This document shows positions 8,234 through 16,508 of a stretch of DNA of 50,935 nt, piece by piece (position 1 is the stretch's first letter; every line of letters starts with the position of its first letter). This stretch comes from an uncultured Balneola sp. (lineage in GTDB: Bacteria; Bacteroidota; Rhodothermia; Balneolales; Balneolaceae): the NCBI GenBank assembly GCA_902529115.1, contig CABZVB010000013.1:1-50935 (forward strand). The letters run 5' to 3'. The translations under genes and the position numbers were made by a program. The notes below the pieces were generated by a model. That model did not search any database. It worked only from the letters and a program-made list of their open reading frames with translations, and had not been told where the DNA came from.

Positions 8234-10645
8234 TTATGATCTTAATTCTATAGTATACTTCTTATTTAATGATCTTACAACCTTATCAATTATAGGCTCT
8301 ATATCGCTGATATTCAATGTCTTATTTGGGTCTAAGAAGTACATTCGGTATGCAATACTTTTTTTGTTTTTGGGTATATTTTCACCTTCATACACATCAA
8401 AAATACGGATCTTATTGAGTAGCTTCGTCCCCATATGACTAATTTCAGCCTCAATTGTACCAGCAGCGATTTCCTTGTCCATAACCAATGCAATATCGTA
8501 TTCGATACCAGGAAACTTGGAAATTTTTGAGAATGTAGGTACTCTTACTTCCCGCCGAGCCTCATGAATCAATTGAACGTTGAATTCTGCAAAATAAACG
8601 GCCTCGTCTAATTCATAAATTGTTTGAAGAGATTTATTTACTTGGGAAAGTTTACCTATGTATTGCTCGCCTATATAATAATGTAGGCTGTTGTATACAT
8701 CTATCTTTTCTTTAATTATATGATCAAGCCCTAGTAAGACCCATAAGGATTGGACCGACGATTTTAGGTCCATAAAAGTATATTTCGACGAAGGGCTTAG
8801 CCAGTGGTCCTCTTGTTTTAGCCCAGCTAGACCAAACAAAACGTTGGTTTGTTCTCCAATACCTTTGTGAAAGGTACCATTTATATCAATGAAAAATACA
8901 TTACCTAGTTCAAAGAACCGTAAGCTTTTTGCATTCCGATTTTTATTATAAGAGTTAGCTTTTAAGAATCCCGGAAGCAAAGATGGCCGCAGTGTGGTCA
9001 TATCTTTGGTAAGCGGATTTAATGTAGCAACCATTTGATCAAGATCACCATATAGAGAAGCTTCAGCTTCTGATATTAATGAATTTGAGTAAATTTCGTT
9101 GAACCCTAAACCGACAAGAGATTCAATAATTTTTTGTTTGTCTAATTCCCAATCTGAAAATGGACTAAATGACAGGTTGATTCCATTGGTTGGTGAGGGA
9201 ATATTGTTATAATCGTATAGTCTGCCAATTTCCTCAATCAGATCGATTTCGCGTTCTATATCGGGTCTGAAACTTGGAATGAGACATTCAATTGTTCCAG
9301 AACCATTTCGTTTACTTGTAATCTCTAATCTGTTTAGCTTATTGATGATCCATTCTTCGTCGATATCGACCCCTAAAATTTGATTTACACGGGACACTCT
9401 GAGTGATAATTCCGAGGTTTTCTTGGGAAGAGGGTGTAGGTCAATAGTTTCGGTAATAACGGCATCTGGGTTCATTTCTTTTATCAGGTCAGCTGCTCGA
9501 ATGGCCGCAGTAAGTTGGATATTGGAATCTATACCGCGTTCAAATCTGTAGGAGGCGTCAGTCTGTAGGCTGAGTTGTTTGGCGCATTTTCTGATGATAC
9601 TTGGATCGAAGTAGGCACTTTCCAGAATAATCGTAGTTGTGGAGTCGCTTACCTCTGAGTTTTCACCACCCATAATACCGGCTATGGCAATCGCCTGCTC
9701 ATCGTCACAGATAAAGAGACTTCCTCTGGGTACTTCTCTTATAGCCCCATCCAGTGTGGTAAACTTATAGGTTTCCTCAAAACTTTTAACATGAATAGAA
9801 GACCCTTTTATGTTATCTGCGTCAAATGCATGTAACGGCTGTCCCCATTCATACATAACATAATTTGTCACGTCGACGATATTATTTATCGAACGAAGGC
9901 CAATTGCTTCTAATCTATTTTTTAACCACGCAGGGGAGGGGGATACTTGAATGTTTTTAATCACAACGCCCACATAGCGACTACATTTTTGACTATCTTC
10001 AATCGATATACTGAAGTTCTTACCATGCCCTGCTACCTGTTCAGGTATAGTTACGGTTGGGACGGTAAGAGGAATGTCCCATTTTGCGGAAAGATCCCGG
10101 GCCACACCGATGTGTGAGGTTGCATCTGGGCGGTTAGGTGTTACCGCAATTTCAATTACGCTGTCCTGATAACTATTAATAAGTTCACTCAATGGTATTC
10201 CTGGAGTCGTTTCTGAGGGAAGCACCATAATACCTGCATGATCATCGGAAATACCCAGTTCATCTTCGGCACAAATCATACCCTCTGAAACAACACCACG
10301 TAATTTTGTTTTTTTTATTTTTATTGAGCGACCTTGTTCATCTTGAATTGGAAGGGTAGAATTAACGGGTGCCACAGGTACCTTTTGACCAGTTTTTATA
10401 TTATTAGCTCCACATACAATCTGTAATTCCTTATCTCCGTCAAACACCGTACATATTGAGAGGCGATCAGCATTTGGATGAGAGGTTACAGCGCGAATTT
10501 CACCAACAATGATTTGATCTAGTGACGCACCAATATGTTGAGTTCCTTCTTCTTCAAGTCCAATCAGAGTAAGCGTATCAGCAGTCTCTTGGACGTTTTT
10601 GGGAAGGGATACATATTCTTTTAACCAGTTATAGGATAGTTTCAT
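8234..10645 (-). CDS. pheT: Phenylalanine--tRNA ligase beta subunit
   Basis: An 803-residue PheT, the usual size for bacteria. Domains in order: the N-terminal MKLSYNWLKEYV segment, a tRNA-binding EMAP/OB domain at about 40-150 (IVGEIRAVTSHPNADRLSIC), B3/4 editing domain (YVGVVIKNIQ; INNIVDVTNYVMYEWGQPLH), B5 domain around 400-470, the catalytic-like core (IGRLYDYNNIPSP), and a C-terminal FDX-ACB anticodon domain ending YTIELRS. It pairs with PheS as an alpha2-beta2 enzyme that charges tRNA-Phe. The gap after pheS is 56 bases, and the small coiled-coil gene follows four bases on. Confidence 0.95.
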   Translation of the reverse strand: MKLSYNWLKEYVSLPKNVQETADTLTLIGLEEEGTQHIGASLDQIIVGEIRAVTSHPNADRLSICTVFDGDKELQIVCGANNIKTGQKVPVAPVNSTLPIQDEQGRSIKIKKTKLRGVVSEGMICAEDELGISDDHAGIMVLPSETTPGIPLSELINSYQDSVIEIAVTPNRPDATSHIGVARDLSAKWDIPLTVPTVTIPEQVAGHGKNFSISIEDSQKCSRYVGVVIKNIQVSPSPAWLKNRLEAIGLRSINNIVDVTNYVMYEWGQPLHAFDADNIKGSSIHVKSFEETYKFTTLDGAIREVPRGSLFICDDEQAIAIAGIMGGENSEVSDSTTTIILESAYFDPSIIRKCAKQLSLQTDASYRFERGIDSNIQLTAAIRAADLIKEMNPDAVITETIDLHPLPKKTSELSLRVSRVNQILGVDIDEEWIINKLNRLEITSKRNGSGTIECLIPSFRPDIEREIDLIEEIGRLYDYNNIPSPTNGINLSFSPFSDWELDKQKIIESLVGLGFNEIYSNSLISEAEASLYGDLDQMVATLNPLTKDMTTLRPSLLPGFLKANSYNKNRNAKSLRFFELGNVFFIDINGTFHKGIGEQTNVLFGLAGLKQEDHWLSPSSKYTFMDLKSSVQSLWVLLGLDHIIKEKIDVYNSLHYYIGEQYIGKLSQVNKSLQTIYELDEAVYFAEFNVQLIHEARREVRVPTFSKISKFPGIEYDIALVMDKEIAAGTIEAEISHMGTKLLNKIRIFDVYEGENIPKNKKSIAYRMYFLDPNKTLNISDIEPIIDKVVRSLNKKYTIELRS

Positions 10646-10701
10646 AAAGGCGTAATCAATAGAGTGTTTGGCAAGATGTGTGTTTGAGTATTTGTAGTCT
10701 C

Positions 10702-11709
10702 TTATATGAATTGATGAAGGAATCTTATATCATTTTCATAAAAAGTACGAATATCATTTATTCCATATTTTAAAATAGCAATACGTTCGACACCCATGCC
10801 CCAAGCAAATCCAGAATATATTTCAGGATCTACCCCAGTTGCTATAAACACATTAGGATCAACCATTCCAGAGCCTAGAATCTCCAACCATTTTCCCGTG
10901 GTTTTACTACCCCACCAAATATCCATTTCTAGACTTGGCTCTGTAAAAGGGAAGTAACTAGGACGCAAGCGATAGATGACATCGGATCCATACATTAGCT
11001 TCACAAAAGTAATGAGGGACTCTTTTAAGTCGGCTACACTAACTTTACGATCAACATAAAGTGCTTCTACTTGATGAAAAAGAAAGTAAGATTTTGGCGA
11101 AACAGCTTCATTTCTATATACTCTGCCGGGCATTATAGATCGGATAGGAGGAGCTTGCTTCTCCATTAATCGTATTTGTACAGGTGAGGTGTGGGTCCTC
11201 AATACTAAATCTGGAATCGCTGGATCGTCGTCTTTTCTTACAAAAAAAGTGTCTTGAGTGTCTCTTGCAGGATGATTCTGAGGAAAATTTAAGGCTGTAA
11301 AGTTGTGAAAATCATCTTCCACTTCTGGGCCATCTGCAATATTAAACCCGAGTCGATAAAAGATATTCTTCATTTCTTGAAGCGTCTTTGACAATGGGTG
11401 AGTAGAGCCTAAAGGTAAAGGTTCGGGGGATAAGCTTATATCATCAATATCAGATGCTAAAGAAGTTTGTGTGCTGTATTGGGCTATTTTAGCTTGATCG
11501 AAAGTATTCTGAGCTAATTTTTTTAGTTCATTTAAGGATTTGCCATAAGTTGCTTTTTCTTGATTTGGTACGGTGCCCATCAACTTGAATAATTCCTGGA
11601 TAGAGCCCTTTTTAGAAAGAAACTGAAGCCTAAAAGATTCTAACTCGTCCAAATTCGAAATCGTATAATTCTTGATTTGTTGCTCTAATTGGGCAATATC
11701 TGGATTCAT
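10702..11709 (-). CDS. pheS: Phenylalanine--tRNA ligase alpha subunit
   Basis: A 335-residue PheS with an N-terminal coiled-coil tRNA-binding arm (residues 1-85) and the class II catalytic core: motif 2 region VYRNEAVSPKSYFLFHQVEA, the FTEPSLEMDIWW stretch, LGSGMVDPNVF and motif 3 GMGVERIAILKYGI. It makes the catalytic half of the PheST enzyme. A strong terminator lies between rplT and pheS, so pheST and the genes behind it must have their own promoter or depend on read-through; the 80-base leader is AT-rich and I see no exact promoter match in it. Confidence 0.95.
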   Translation of the reverse strand: MNPDIAQLEQQIKNYTISNLDELESFRLQFLSKKGSIQELFKLMGTVPNQEKATYGKSLNELKKLAQNTFDQAKIAQYSTQTSLASDIDDISLSPEPLPLGSTHPLSKTLQEMKNIFYRLGFNIADGPEVEDDFHNFTALNFPQNHPARDTQDTFFVRKDDDPAIPDLVLRTHTSPVQIRLMEKQAPPIRSIMPGRVYRNEAVSPKSYFLFHQVEALYVDRKVSVADLKESLITFVKLMYGSDVIYRLRPSYFPFTEPSLEMDIWWGSKTTGKWLEILGSGMVDPNVFIATGVDPEIYSGFAWGMGVERIAILKYGINDIRTFYENDIRFLHQFI

Positions 11710-11791
11710 ATAAGAGAGTTTCTAGGTGCTTTAAGTTGGTCGTATGTGATGATACACTGTTTTCATATTTATTATAATAACATACGAAAAT

Positions 11792-11841
11792 AAAAAAACC
11801 GGTACACCTTACAATACAGTGGATTGAGGTATACCGGTTTT
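11792..11841 (-). terminator. Rho-independent terminator after rplT
   Basis: Read on the minus strand, arm 11841-11827 pairs with arm 11809-11795 over 15 base pairs with one U-G wobble, extended inside by a CAAT/ATTG stem with a 7-base loop and a 2-base bulge, and followed by a run of seven T (11798-11792). The wobble is a C-A mismatch on the plus strand, so the structure is built for minus-strand RNA. It begins about 19 bases after the rplT stop. Confidence 0.88.
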
Positions 11842-11859
11842 AAATAGTCTTAGAACTTA

Positions 11860-12207
11860 TTATGCGTGGGCTTCCGTAACAATGGCAGTAAAAGTCTCTG
11901 GATCATGAACCGCTAAATCTGCTAAAACTTTACGGTTTATCAACATATTTTTTTGACTCATTGCATGAATTAATTTAGAATACGTTGAGCCATTAAGTCT
12001 AGCTCCTGCATTTATACGAGCTATCCATAATCTTCGGAATACACGTTTGCGGTTTTTTCTATCTCGATATTGGTACTGAAGACCTTTTTCTACCGCATTT
12101 TTTGCAATCGTGTACACATTTTTTCGCTTACCCCAATAACCTTTCGCTTGATTTAAAATCTTTTTGCGACGGCGACGGGAAGCCACTAAGTTTAGTGAAC
12201 GTGGCAT
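11860..12207 (-). CDS. rplT: Large ribosomal subunit protein bL20
   Basis: A 115-residue bL20, early-assembly rRNA-binding protein of the 50S subunit. The long basic N-terminal helix ([20 protein letters not shown]) and the conserved [20 protein letters not shown] segment are diagnostic. It follows rpmI by 26 bases, the standard infC-rpmI-rplT order. In E. coli L20 represses this operon by binding its mRNA; I did not find a recognisable L20 operator here. Confidence 0.96.
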   Translation of the reverse strand: MPRSLNLVASRRRRKKILNQAKGYWGKRKNVYTIAKNAVEKGLQYQYRDRKNRKRVFRRLWIARINAGARLNGSTYSKLIHAMSQKNMLINRKVLADLAVHDPETFTAIVTEAHA

Positions 12208-12233
12208 TTTATTATGTGTTTAGAGAGTTAAAT

Positions 12234-12428
12234 TTATTGACTTAAGAGTTGTTTTACTCGAGGTACGTCAGCTGTAGCAACTAATGTGCTTTGCCCTAAC
12301 TGCCTCTTGGTCTTACTACTCTTTTTAGTTAGGATATGACGCTTAAAAGCTTTTTTGCGTTTAATTTTACCTGAACCGGTTGTTTTAAATCGCTTTTTTG
12401 CGCCACTATTACTTTTCATTTTTGGCAT
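12234..12428 (-). CDS. rpmI: Large ribosomal subunit protein bL35
   Basis: A 64-residue bL35 from the ATG at 12428, opening [20 protein letters not shown], the family's standard start; the frame also offers a TTG two codons earlier that is unlikely to be used. It is highly basic, with [17 protein letters not shown] in the middle, and binds 23S rRNA in the 50S subunit. It lies between infC (75 bases upstream) and rplT (26 bases downstream). Confidence 0.95.
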   Translation of the reverse strand: MPKMKSNSGAKKRFKTTGSGKIKRKKAFKRHILTKKSSKTKRQLGQSTLVATADVPRVKQLLSQ

Positions 12429-12503
12429 AATCAATCATAAATAGATAATATCATAATCTCAAAAGATACGGACTATGTTAAAATCAAGCAATACGTAACT
12501 GTA

Positions 12504-13040
12504 TTATTTCGTTGGAGTAAGGATCATAATCATTCTACGACCTTCCATGTTTGGTTTGGATTCAATTTTAGCTACATCCTCCAAACTTTTAGCAAGGCGT
12601 AATAATAACAATTCACCTTTTTCAGTGTATAACATATCACGGCCTCTGAATTGAACTGATGCCTTTACTTTATCCCCACCTTCTAAAAATTCACGTGCGT
12701 GACGAGTTTTGAATTCCAAATCATGATCATCGGTATTGGGACGAAATCTTAGTTCCTTCACACTGACAGTGTGTTGCTTTTTCTTAGCTTCCTTTTCTTT
12801 TTTCTTCTTCTCGTATTGATATTTTCCGTAGTCAATTATTTTACAAACGGGAGGGTTAGCATTTGGTGAGATCTCAACCAAATCCAAATTGTACATTTCT
12901 GCAAGTTGTATACCACGTTCGGGAGTGGTAAGTTCATGGCTATTGTCAGGTTTTATAACTCGGATTTGTTGTGCTTTAATTTGTCCGTTCAGTCGAGGAC
13001 CTTGTGGTTCGGGTTTTCCTCGGAAATGTCTATTAGCGAT
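12504..13040 (-). CDS. infC: Translation initiation factor IF-3, ATC start
   Basis: IF-3 binds the 30S subunit and checks initiator tRNA and start codons. The C-terminal domain is complete (SVKELRFRPNTDDHDLEFK; FRGRDMLYTEKGELLL), as is the linker (KYQYEKKKKEKEAKKK). The first ATG, at 12896, would remove most of the N-terminal domain. The same frame continues upstream without a stop and encodes RVIKPDNSHELTTPERGIQL, the conserved IF-3 N-domain. I place the start at ATC (13040-13038), six bases after a perfect GAGGAG, giving 178 residues beginning (M)ANRHFRGK, normal for the family. Non-AUG starts in infC are known to let IF-3 repress itself. A TAAATTTG element (13099-13092) may be an internal promoter. 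Confidence 0.9.
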   Translation of the reverse strand: MANRHFRGKPEPQGPRLNGQIKAQQIRVIKPDNSHELTTPERGIQLAEMYNLDLVEISPNANPPVCKIIDYGKYQYEKKKKEKEAKKKQHTVSVKELRFRPNTDDHDLEFKTRHAREFLEGGDKVKASVQFRGRDMLYTEKGELLLLRLAKSLEDVAKIESKPNMEGRRMIMILTPTK

Positions 13041-13046
13041 AGTTAA

Positions 13047-13052
13047 CTCCTC
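13047..13052 (-). promoter_or_regulatory. Shine-Dalgarno site of infC
   Basis: GAGGAG on the minus strand, six bases before ATC 13040-13038. It is one of the few strong Shine-Dalgarno sites in the window, and it decides the start: an in-frame ATT at 13055 overlaps the site itself and so is less likely to be used. Confidence 0.75.
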
Positions 13053-13156
13053 AATGGTTGTTAAAGTGTGTAATGAATAATACTAAATTATCAAATTTAT
13101 CTCTAAATAGATAAAGTATGTATTGGTGAAATAAATAATAGCTTGTTTAGCTAGGT

Positions 13157-15103
13157 TCAGGACTCCGAAGGGAGGTGTTTTTCAGTTATCTCTTTTATTA
13201 AATCTGTTTTGAATTGATATTTTGGGACACTTCCGATATCTCCAATTTTGTGTCGCCGTAACGATACATGATTGTTTTCTACTTCTTTAGCCCCTAAAAT
13301 AACCATATAAGGTATTTTTTCAGTCTCAGAGAGCCGAATTTTTCCACCAATCTGTTCTGAACGTAGATCTGCAGTAACTCTCACCCCTTCCCCCAATAGC
13401 TCATCACATAGACTTTGTGCTGCTTCATTTTGGTGATCAGATATAGGTAGAATCCTTACTTGCTCTGGAGCAAGCCACAAAGGGAAATTACCGGCAAAGT
13501 GTTCAATTAAGATAGAAGTAAATCGTTCCATGGAACCGAATGGTGCTCGGTGTATGATAACAGGTCGATGTTTTTTGTTGTCTGAGCCTATGTAATTTAA
13601 TTCGAACCGATCAGGCATGACGTAATCGACCTGAACAGTGCCCAATTGCCATTTTCTACCAATAGCGTCACGGATTATAAAATCAATTTTTGGGCCATAA
13701 AAACTTGCTTCACCAGGTACAATGGTATAAACCAACTGCATATCATTGGCAACCTCTTGGATTTCTTTTTGCGCACGATTCCAATAACGTAGATCCCCAC
13801 CATATTTTTGATCATTTTCGTCTCTGAATGAAAGCCTTATATCCACTGGCATGCCAAAGGTACTGAATACAAATTGAGTAAGTTCAATAGTATTCTTAAT
13901 CTCTGATTTTAATTGATCATGAGAACAATATATATGCGCATCATCCTGAGTGAAGCCACGTACTCTAGAGAGCCCACTTAATTCTCCAGACTGTTCGTAG
14001 CGGTAAACCGTACCAAATTCTGCTAATCTAATGGGTAATGCTCTGTAAGAACGTAAGGTAGAATTAAAAATTCGGTGATGATGTGGACAGTTCATTGGTT
14101 TGAGCATGTATTGTTCTTCGTCTACTTCAATAGGATTGAACTGTGACTCTTTATAATAGGGATAATGTCCAGATGTTTTATATAATTCGATATTGCCAAT
14201 ATGCGGCGTGATTACTTCTTGGTAACCTCGTTTGATTTGTTCATCACGTAAAAAGGCCTCAAGAGTTCTTCTCAAGGTGGTACCTTTTGGTAGCCACAAA
14301 GGTAATCCACTTCCGACCATTTTGTCGATTATATAGATACCCATTTCTTTACCTAACTTTCGGTGATCCCGCTTCTTTGCTTCCTCAACTTGATTTAGAT
14401 ATTCTTCCAACAGTTTTTGTTTGGGAAAACTAATCCCATAAATTCTTGTTAACTGTTTAGAATCAACATCTCCTCTCCAATAAGCTCCTGCTATGCTTGT
14501 CAGTGCAACAGCTTTGACGATGCCTGTGTTAGGAATATGTGGTCCTCGGCATAAATCGGTAAAGCTACCTTGCTTATAAAAGGATATTTCGACATTCTCA
14601 AGTCCTTCAATAAGGTCAACTTTATACTCGTTACCTATTTTCTGATAGTGAGTAAGAGCGTCTGATTTAGAAATCGATATTCGTGAAAATTTATTTTTCT
14701 GCCGTGCTAGTTCTAAGAATTTTTTTTCTAGAGCACGTAAATCTTCTTGTTGAAGGGTATGATTTCCAAAATCGACATCGTAATAAAATCCATTTTCAAT
14801 AGGAGGTCCTATACCAAACTTTGCACTTGGAAAAAGTTTTTGAATAGCTTCAGCTAAAATGTGGGCTGACGAGTGCCAAAAGGTGTATTTGCCTTCTTCA
14901 TCGTCCCAAGTATGAACTTGAATGCGTGCATCTTCTCTGATAGGACGATCTAAATCCCATCTCTCACCATTGACAGTAATACTTAAAGCTAAGCGTGCAA
15001 GGCTAGCAGAAACAGATTCTGCAATATCCATTCCGGTGGTTCCTTTAGAAAATTCTTTCATAGTATTGTCGGGTAGGGTAATGCGAATTGAATCAGTAGA
15101 CAT
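13157..15103 (-). CDS. thrS: Threonine--tRNA ligase
   Basis: A 648-residue ThrRS, close to the E. coli length. Order: TGS domain (residues 1-65, IRITLPDNTMKEFSKGTTG), editing domain with WHSSAHILAEAIQKLFP and DLCRGPHIPNTG, the class II core with the zinc Cys in MNCPHHHRIF, motif 2 FGTVYRYEQSGELSGL, motif 3 HRAPFGSMERF, and a C-terminal anticodon domain from about 545. It charges tRNA-Thr and hydrolyses mischarged Ser-tRNA. It begins 29 bases after the tRNA-Val gene on the same strand and is probably transcribed with it. A weak TAGCT/AGCTA hairpin follows its stop codon and may trim read-through into infC. Confidence 0.95.
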   Translation of the reverse strand: MSTDSIRITLPDNTMKEFSKGTTGMDIAESVSASLARLALSITVNGERWDLDRPIREDARIQVHTWDDEEGKYTFWHSSAHILAEAIQKLFPSAKFGIGPPIENGFYYDVDFGNHTLQQEDLRALEKKFLELARQKNKFSRISISKSDALTHYQKIGNEYKVDLIEGLENVEISFYKQGSFTDLCRGPHIPNTGIVKAVALTSIAGAYWRGDVDSKQLTRIYGISFPKQKLLEEYLNQVEEAKKRDHRKLGKEMGIYIIDKMVGSGLPLWLPKGTTLRRTLEAFLRDEQIKRGYQEVITPHIGNIELYKTSGHYPYYKESQFNPIEVDEEQYMLKPMNCPHHHRIFNSTLRSYRALPIRLAEFGTVYRYEQSGELSGLSRVRGFTQDDAHIYCSHDQLKSEIKNTIELTQFVFSTFGMPVDIRLSFRDENDQKYGGDLRYWNRAQKEIQEVANDMQLVYTIVPGEASFYGPKIDFIIRDAIGRKWQLGTVQVDYVMPDRFELNYIGSDNKKHRPVIIHRAPFGSMERFTSILIEHFAGNFPLWLAPEQVRILPISDHQNEAAQSLCDELLGEGVRVTADLRSEQIGGKIRLSETEKIPYMVILGAKEVENNHVSLRRHKIGDIGSVPKYQFKTDLIKEITEKHLPSES

Positions 15104-15132
15104 GAAATAATAGAGCCTAAATGGTTTAGAGT

Positions 15133-15205
15133 GCGTCCTACTGGATTCGAACCAGTGACCTCCACGATGTCAACGTGACGCTCTAACCAACTGAGCTAAG
15201 GACGC
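15133..15205 (-). tRNA. tRNA-Val (anticodon GAC)
   Basis: A complete 73-base cloverleaf on the minus strand: acceptor GCGTCCT/AGGACGC, D stem GCTC/GAGC, anticodon stem TCACG/CGTGG with loop TTGACAT (anticodon GAC, valine), a 5-base variable loop and T stem ACTGG/CCAGT with loop TTCGAAT. CCA is not encoded. It lies directly upstream of thrS, with a promoter element ending about seven bases before its 5' end. Confidence 0.96.
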
Positions 15206-15212
15206 AAGTAAT

Positions 15213-15244
15213 CAAAGATACCAAACATAACTAATATGTTTCAA
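15213..15244 (-). promoter_or_regulatory. Candidate promoter of tRNA-Val/thrS
   Basis: On the minus strand TTG (15244-15242) is followed after 21 bases by TATCTTTG (15220-15213), an exact TAnnTTTG -7 element of the Bacteroidota promoter type. The -7 element ends seven bases before the tRNA 5' end, which would give a very short tRNA leader. It forms the left arm of an inverted repeat with the nusB promoter. Confidence 0.72.
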
Positions 15245-15270
15245 TGCTATATCAGCATTCTGTATCTTTG
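15239..15270 (+). promoter_or_regulatory. Candidate promoter of nusB
   Basis: TATCTTTG at 15263-15270 is an exact TAnnTTTG element, with TTTC at 15239-15242 near the -33 position. It would start transcription near 15275 and leave a leader of about 90 bases before nusB. It is the mirror image of the tRNA-Val promoter on the opposite strand. Confidence 0.62.
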
Positions 15271-15367
15271 GTTGCAATTTGTCTGAAACTAATCGTCCTG
15301 CAAGTTTAAAAGACGTATTGAAAGACATAAATCACACAATTTATTCACATAAAATTATTTTTTGATT

Positions 15368-15817
15368 ATGATTCAGCGACGTTTTGTTCGCGAAACTGTT
15401 CTTCAAGCAGTCTACGCATATCTTCAAAGTGGAGAATCAGTTTCTCATATTATATCCACCTTATTAGAAGATAATTTAAAGGAGGATGAAGAATCCTTGC
15501 GCTTTGGAGAGCGTTTATTTGTTCTAACCCTAGAAAAGACTGATGTTTGGGACGAAATTATTGAACAACATATAAAAAATTGGGATATAGGTCGACTAGC
15601 CCTTATTGATAAGATAATTTTGTACATCTCCCTATGTGAATTCACCAATTTTCCTGATATACCTACTAAGGTTACAATCAATGAGGCTATCGACATAGCC
15701 AAAAAGTATTCTACGGCAAAATCTGGCCGTTTTGTGAACGGTATTTTGGACGCATCGCTTATACAATTACAGAAAGAACAAAAAATCTCGAAAACAGGAA
15801 GAGGTCTAATTGGATAG
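15368..15817 (+). CDS. nusB: Transcription antitermination protein NusB
   Basis: A 149-residue all-helical NusB from the ATG at 15368 (a TTG two codons earlier is also in frame). The N-terminal arginine-rich start IQRRFVRETVLQAVYAYLQS and the C-terminal NEAIDIAKKYSTAKSGRFVNGILD are the family hallmarks; they form the boxA RNA and S10 (NusE) contacts used in rRNA antitermination. The usual length is 130-150. The next gene begins within or directly after its last codons, so the two are co-transcribed, and ychF follows. Confidence 0.9.
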   Translation: MIQRRFVRETVLQAVYAYLQSGESVSHIISTLLEDNLKEDEESLRFGERLFVLTLEKTDVWDEIIEQHIKNWDIGRLALIDKIILYISLCEFTNFPDIPTKVTINEAIDIAKKYSTAKSGRFVNGILDASLIQLQKEQKISKTGRGLIG

Positions 15818-15827
15818 GAATAAGAGC

Positions 15828-16499
15828 GTGAACATTCCTGACTCATACGTTGCAATAGGGGATATTCATGGGTGTGTTAAAAGTCTAGAAGTACTGATGG
15901 CGGATTTATTGGCCCATTTCGGTACAGATCGTACTTATATATTTCTAGGCGACTATGTAGACAGAGGTCCCCATTCTAAAGAGGTAGTGGACTATTTAAT
16001 TGCACTAGACAAAGAATATAATTGTGTATTTTTACGTGGCAACCATGATGCAATGCTATTGAACTATATTGAGGATAAAACATGGTTAAAATGGTTTGAA
16101 AATGGAGGTACTGCAACCATGGAATCGTATCGAAAAGCATTTGGTAAAGAACAAATACCATTGGAGCACCTACGTTTTTTTACGAATACACGTTTGTTTT
16201 ATGACACCCCTGAATTTTTCTTTGTTCATAGTGGCCCACCTACAGATCAGCCTATTTCAGAGTCGATTAAAAATGAGTCGCTCTATAGCAGTTTTTTATG
16301 GAATAGAGATCATTTAACATCTACCTTCAATCAATGGGAAAAAACCGTGGTATTCGGGCACACACCCGTCCGAAGTCCGATACAAGAACCTAATATGATT
16401 GGGATAGATACGGGTTGTGTATATCCTCAATTTGGTAAATTGACGGCCGTAAGTTTGCCCGAAAGACATTTTTTTCAACAAAAACGAATCGACTTTTAA
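15828..16499 (+). CDS. PPP-family metallophosphatase
   Basis: A 223-residue phosphatase from the GTG at 15828, which has an AGGA nine bases upstream; a TTG at 15810 inside nusB is an alternative start. The full PPP signature is present: GDIHGC, GDYVDRG, RGNHD, a later HSG in FFFVHSGPP and the GHTPV motif, so the two-metal site should be intact. Bacterial members remove phosphate from serine/threonine or act on dinucleoside polyphosphates (ApaH/PrpE-like); the substrate here is not clear. It sits between nusB and ychF with nine bases to the latter. Confidence 0.85.
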   Translation: MNIPDSYVAIGDIHGCVKSLEVLMADLLAHFGTDRTYIFLGDYVDRGPHSKEVVDYLIALDKEYNCVFLRGNHDAMLLNYIEDKTWLKWFENGGTATMESYRKAFGKEQIPLEHLRFFTNTRLFYDTPEFFFVHSGPPTDQPISESIKNESLYSSFLWNRDHLTSTFNQWEKTVVFGHTPVRSPIQEPNMIGIDTGCVYPQFGKLTAVSLPERHFFQQKRIDF

Positions 16500-16508
16500 C
16501 GAGTAATT

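Noticed and set aside
11710..11791. Phe-rich leader peptide for pheST
   Set aside because: No short frame with clustered Phe codons was found in the 80 bases before pheS.
13041..13156. T-box or leader-peptide attenuator between thrS and infC
   Set aside because: Only short AT-rich hairpins and no specifier loop, T-box sequence or peptide with runs of Thr codons.
15208..15275. Three-way-junction RNA or ribozyme (hammerhead-like) between tRNA-Val and nusB
   Set aside because: No CUGAUGA/GAAA core in either strand; the two outer arms are better explained as mirrored TAnnTTTG promoter elements.
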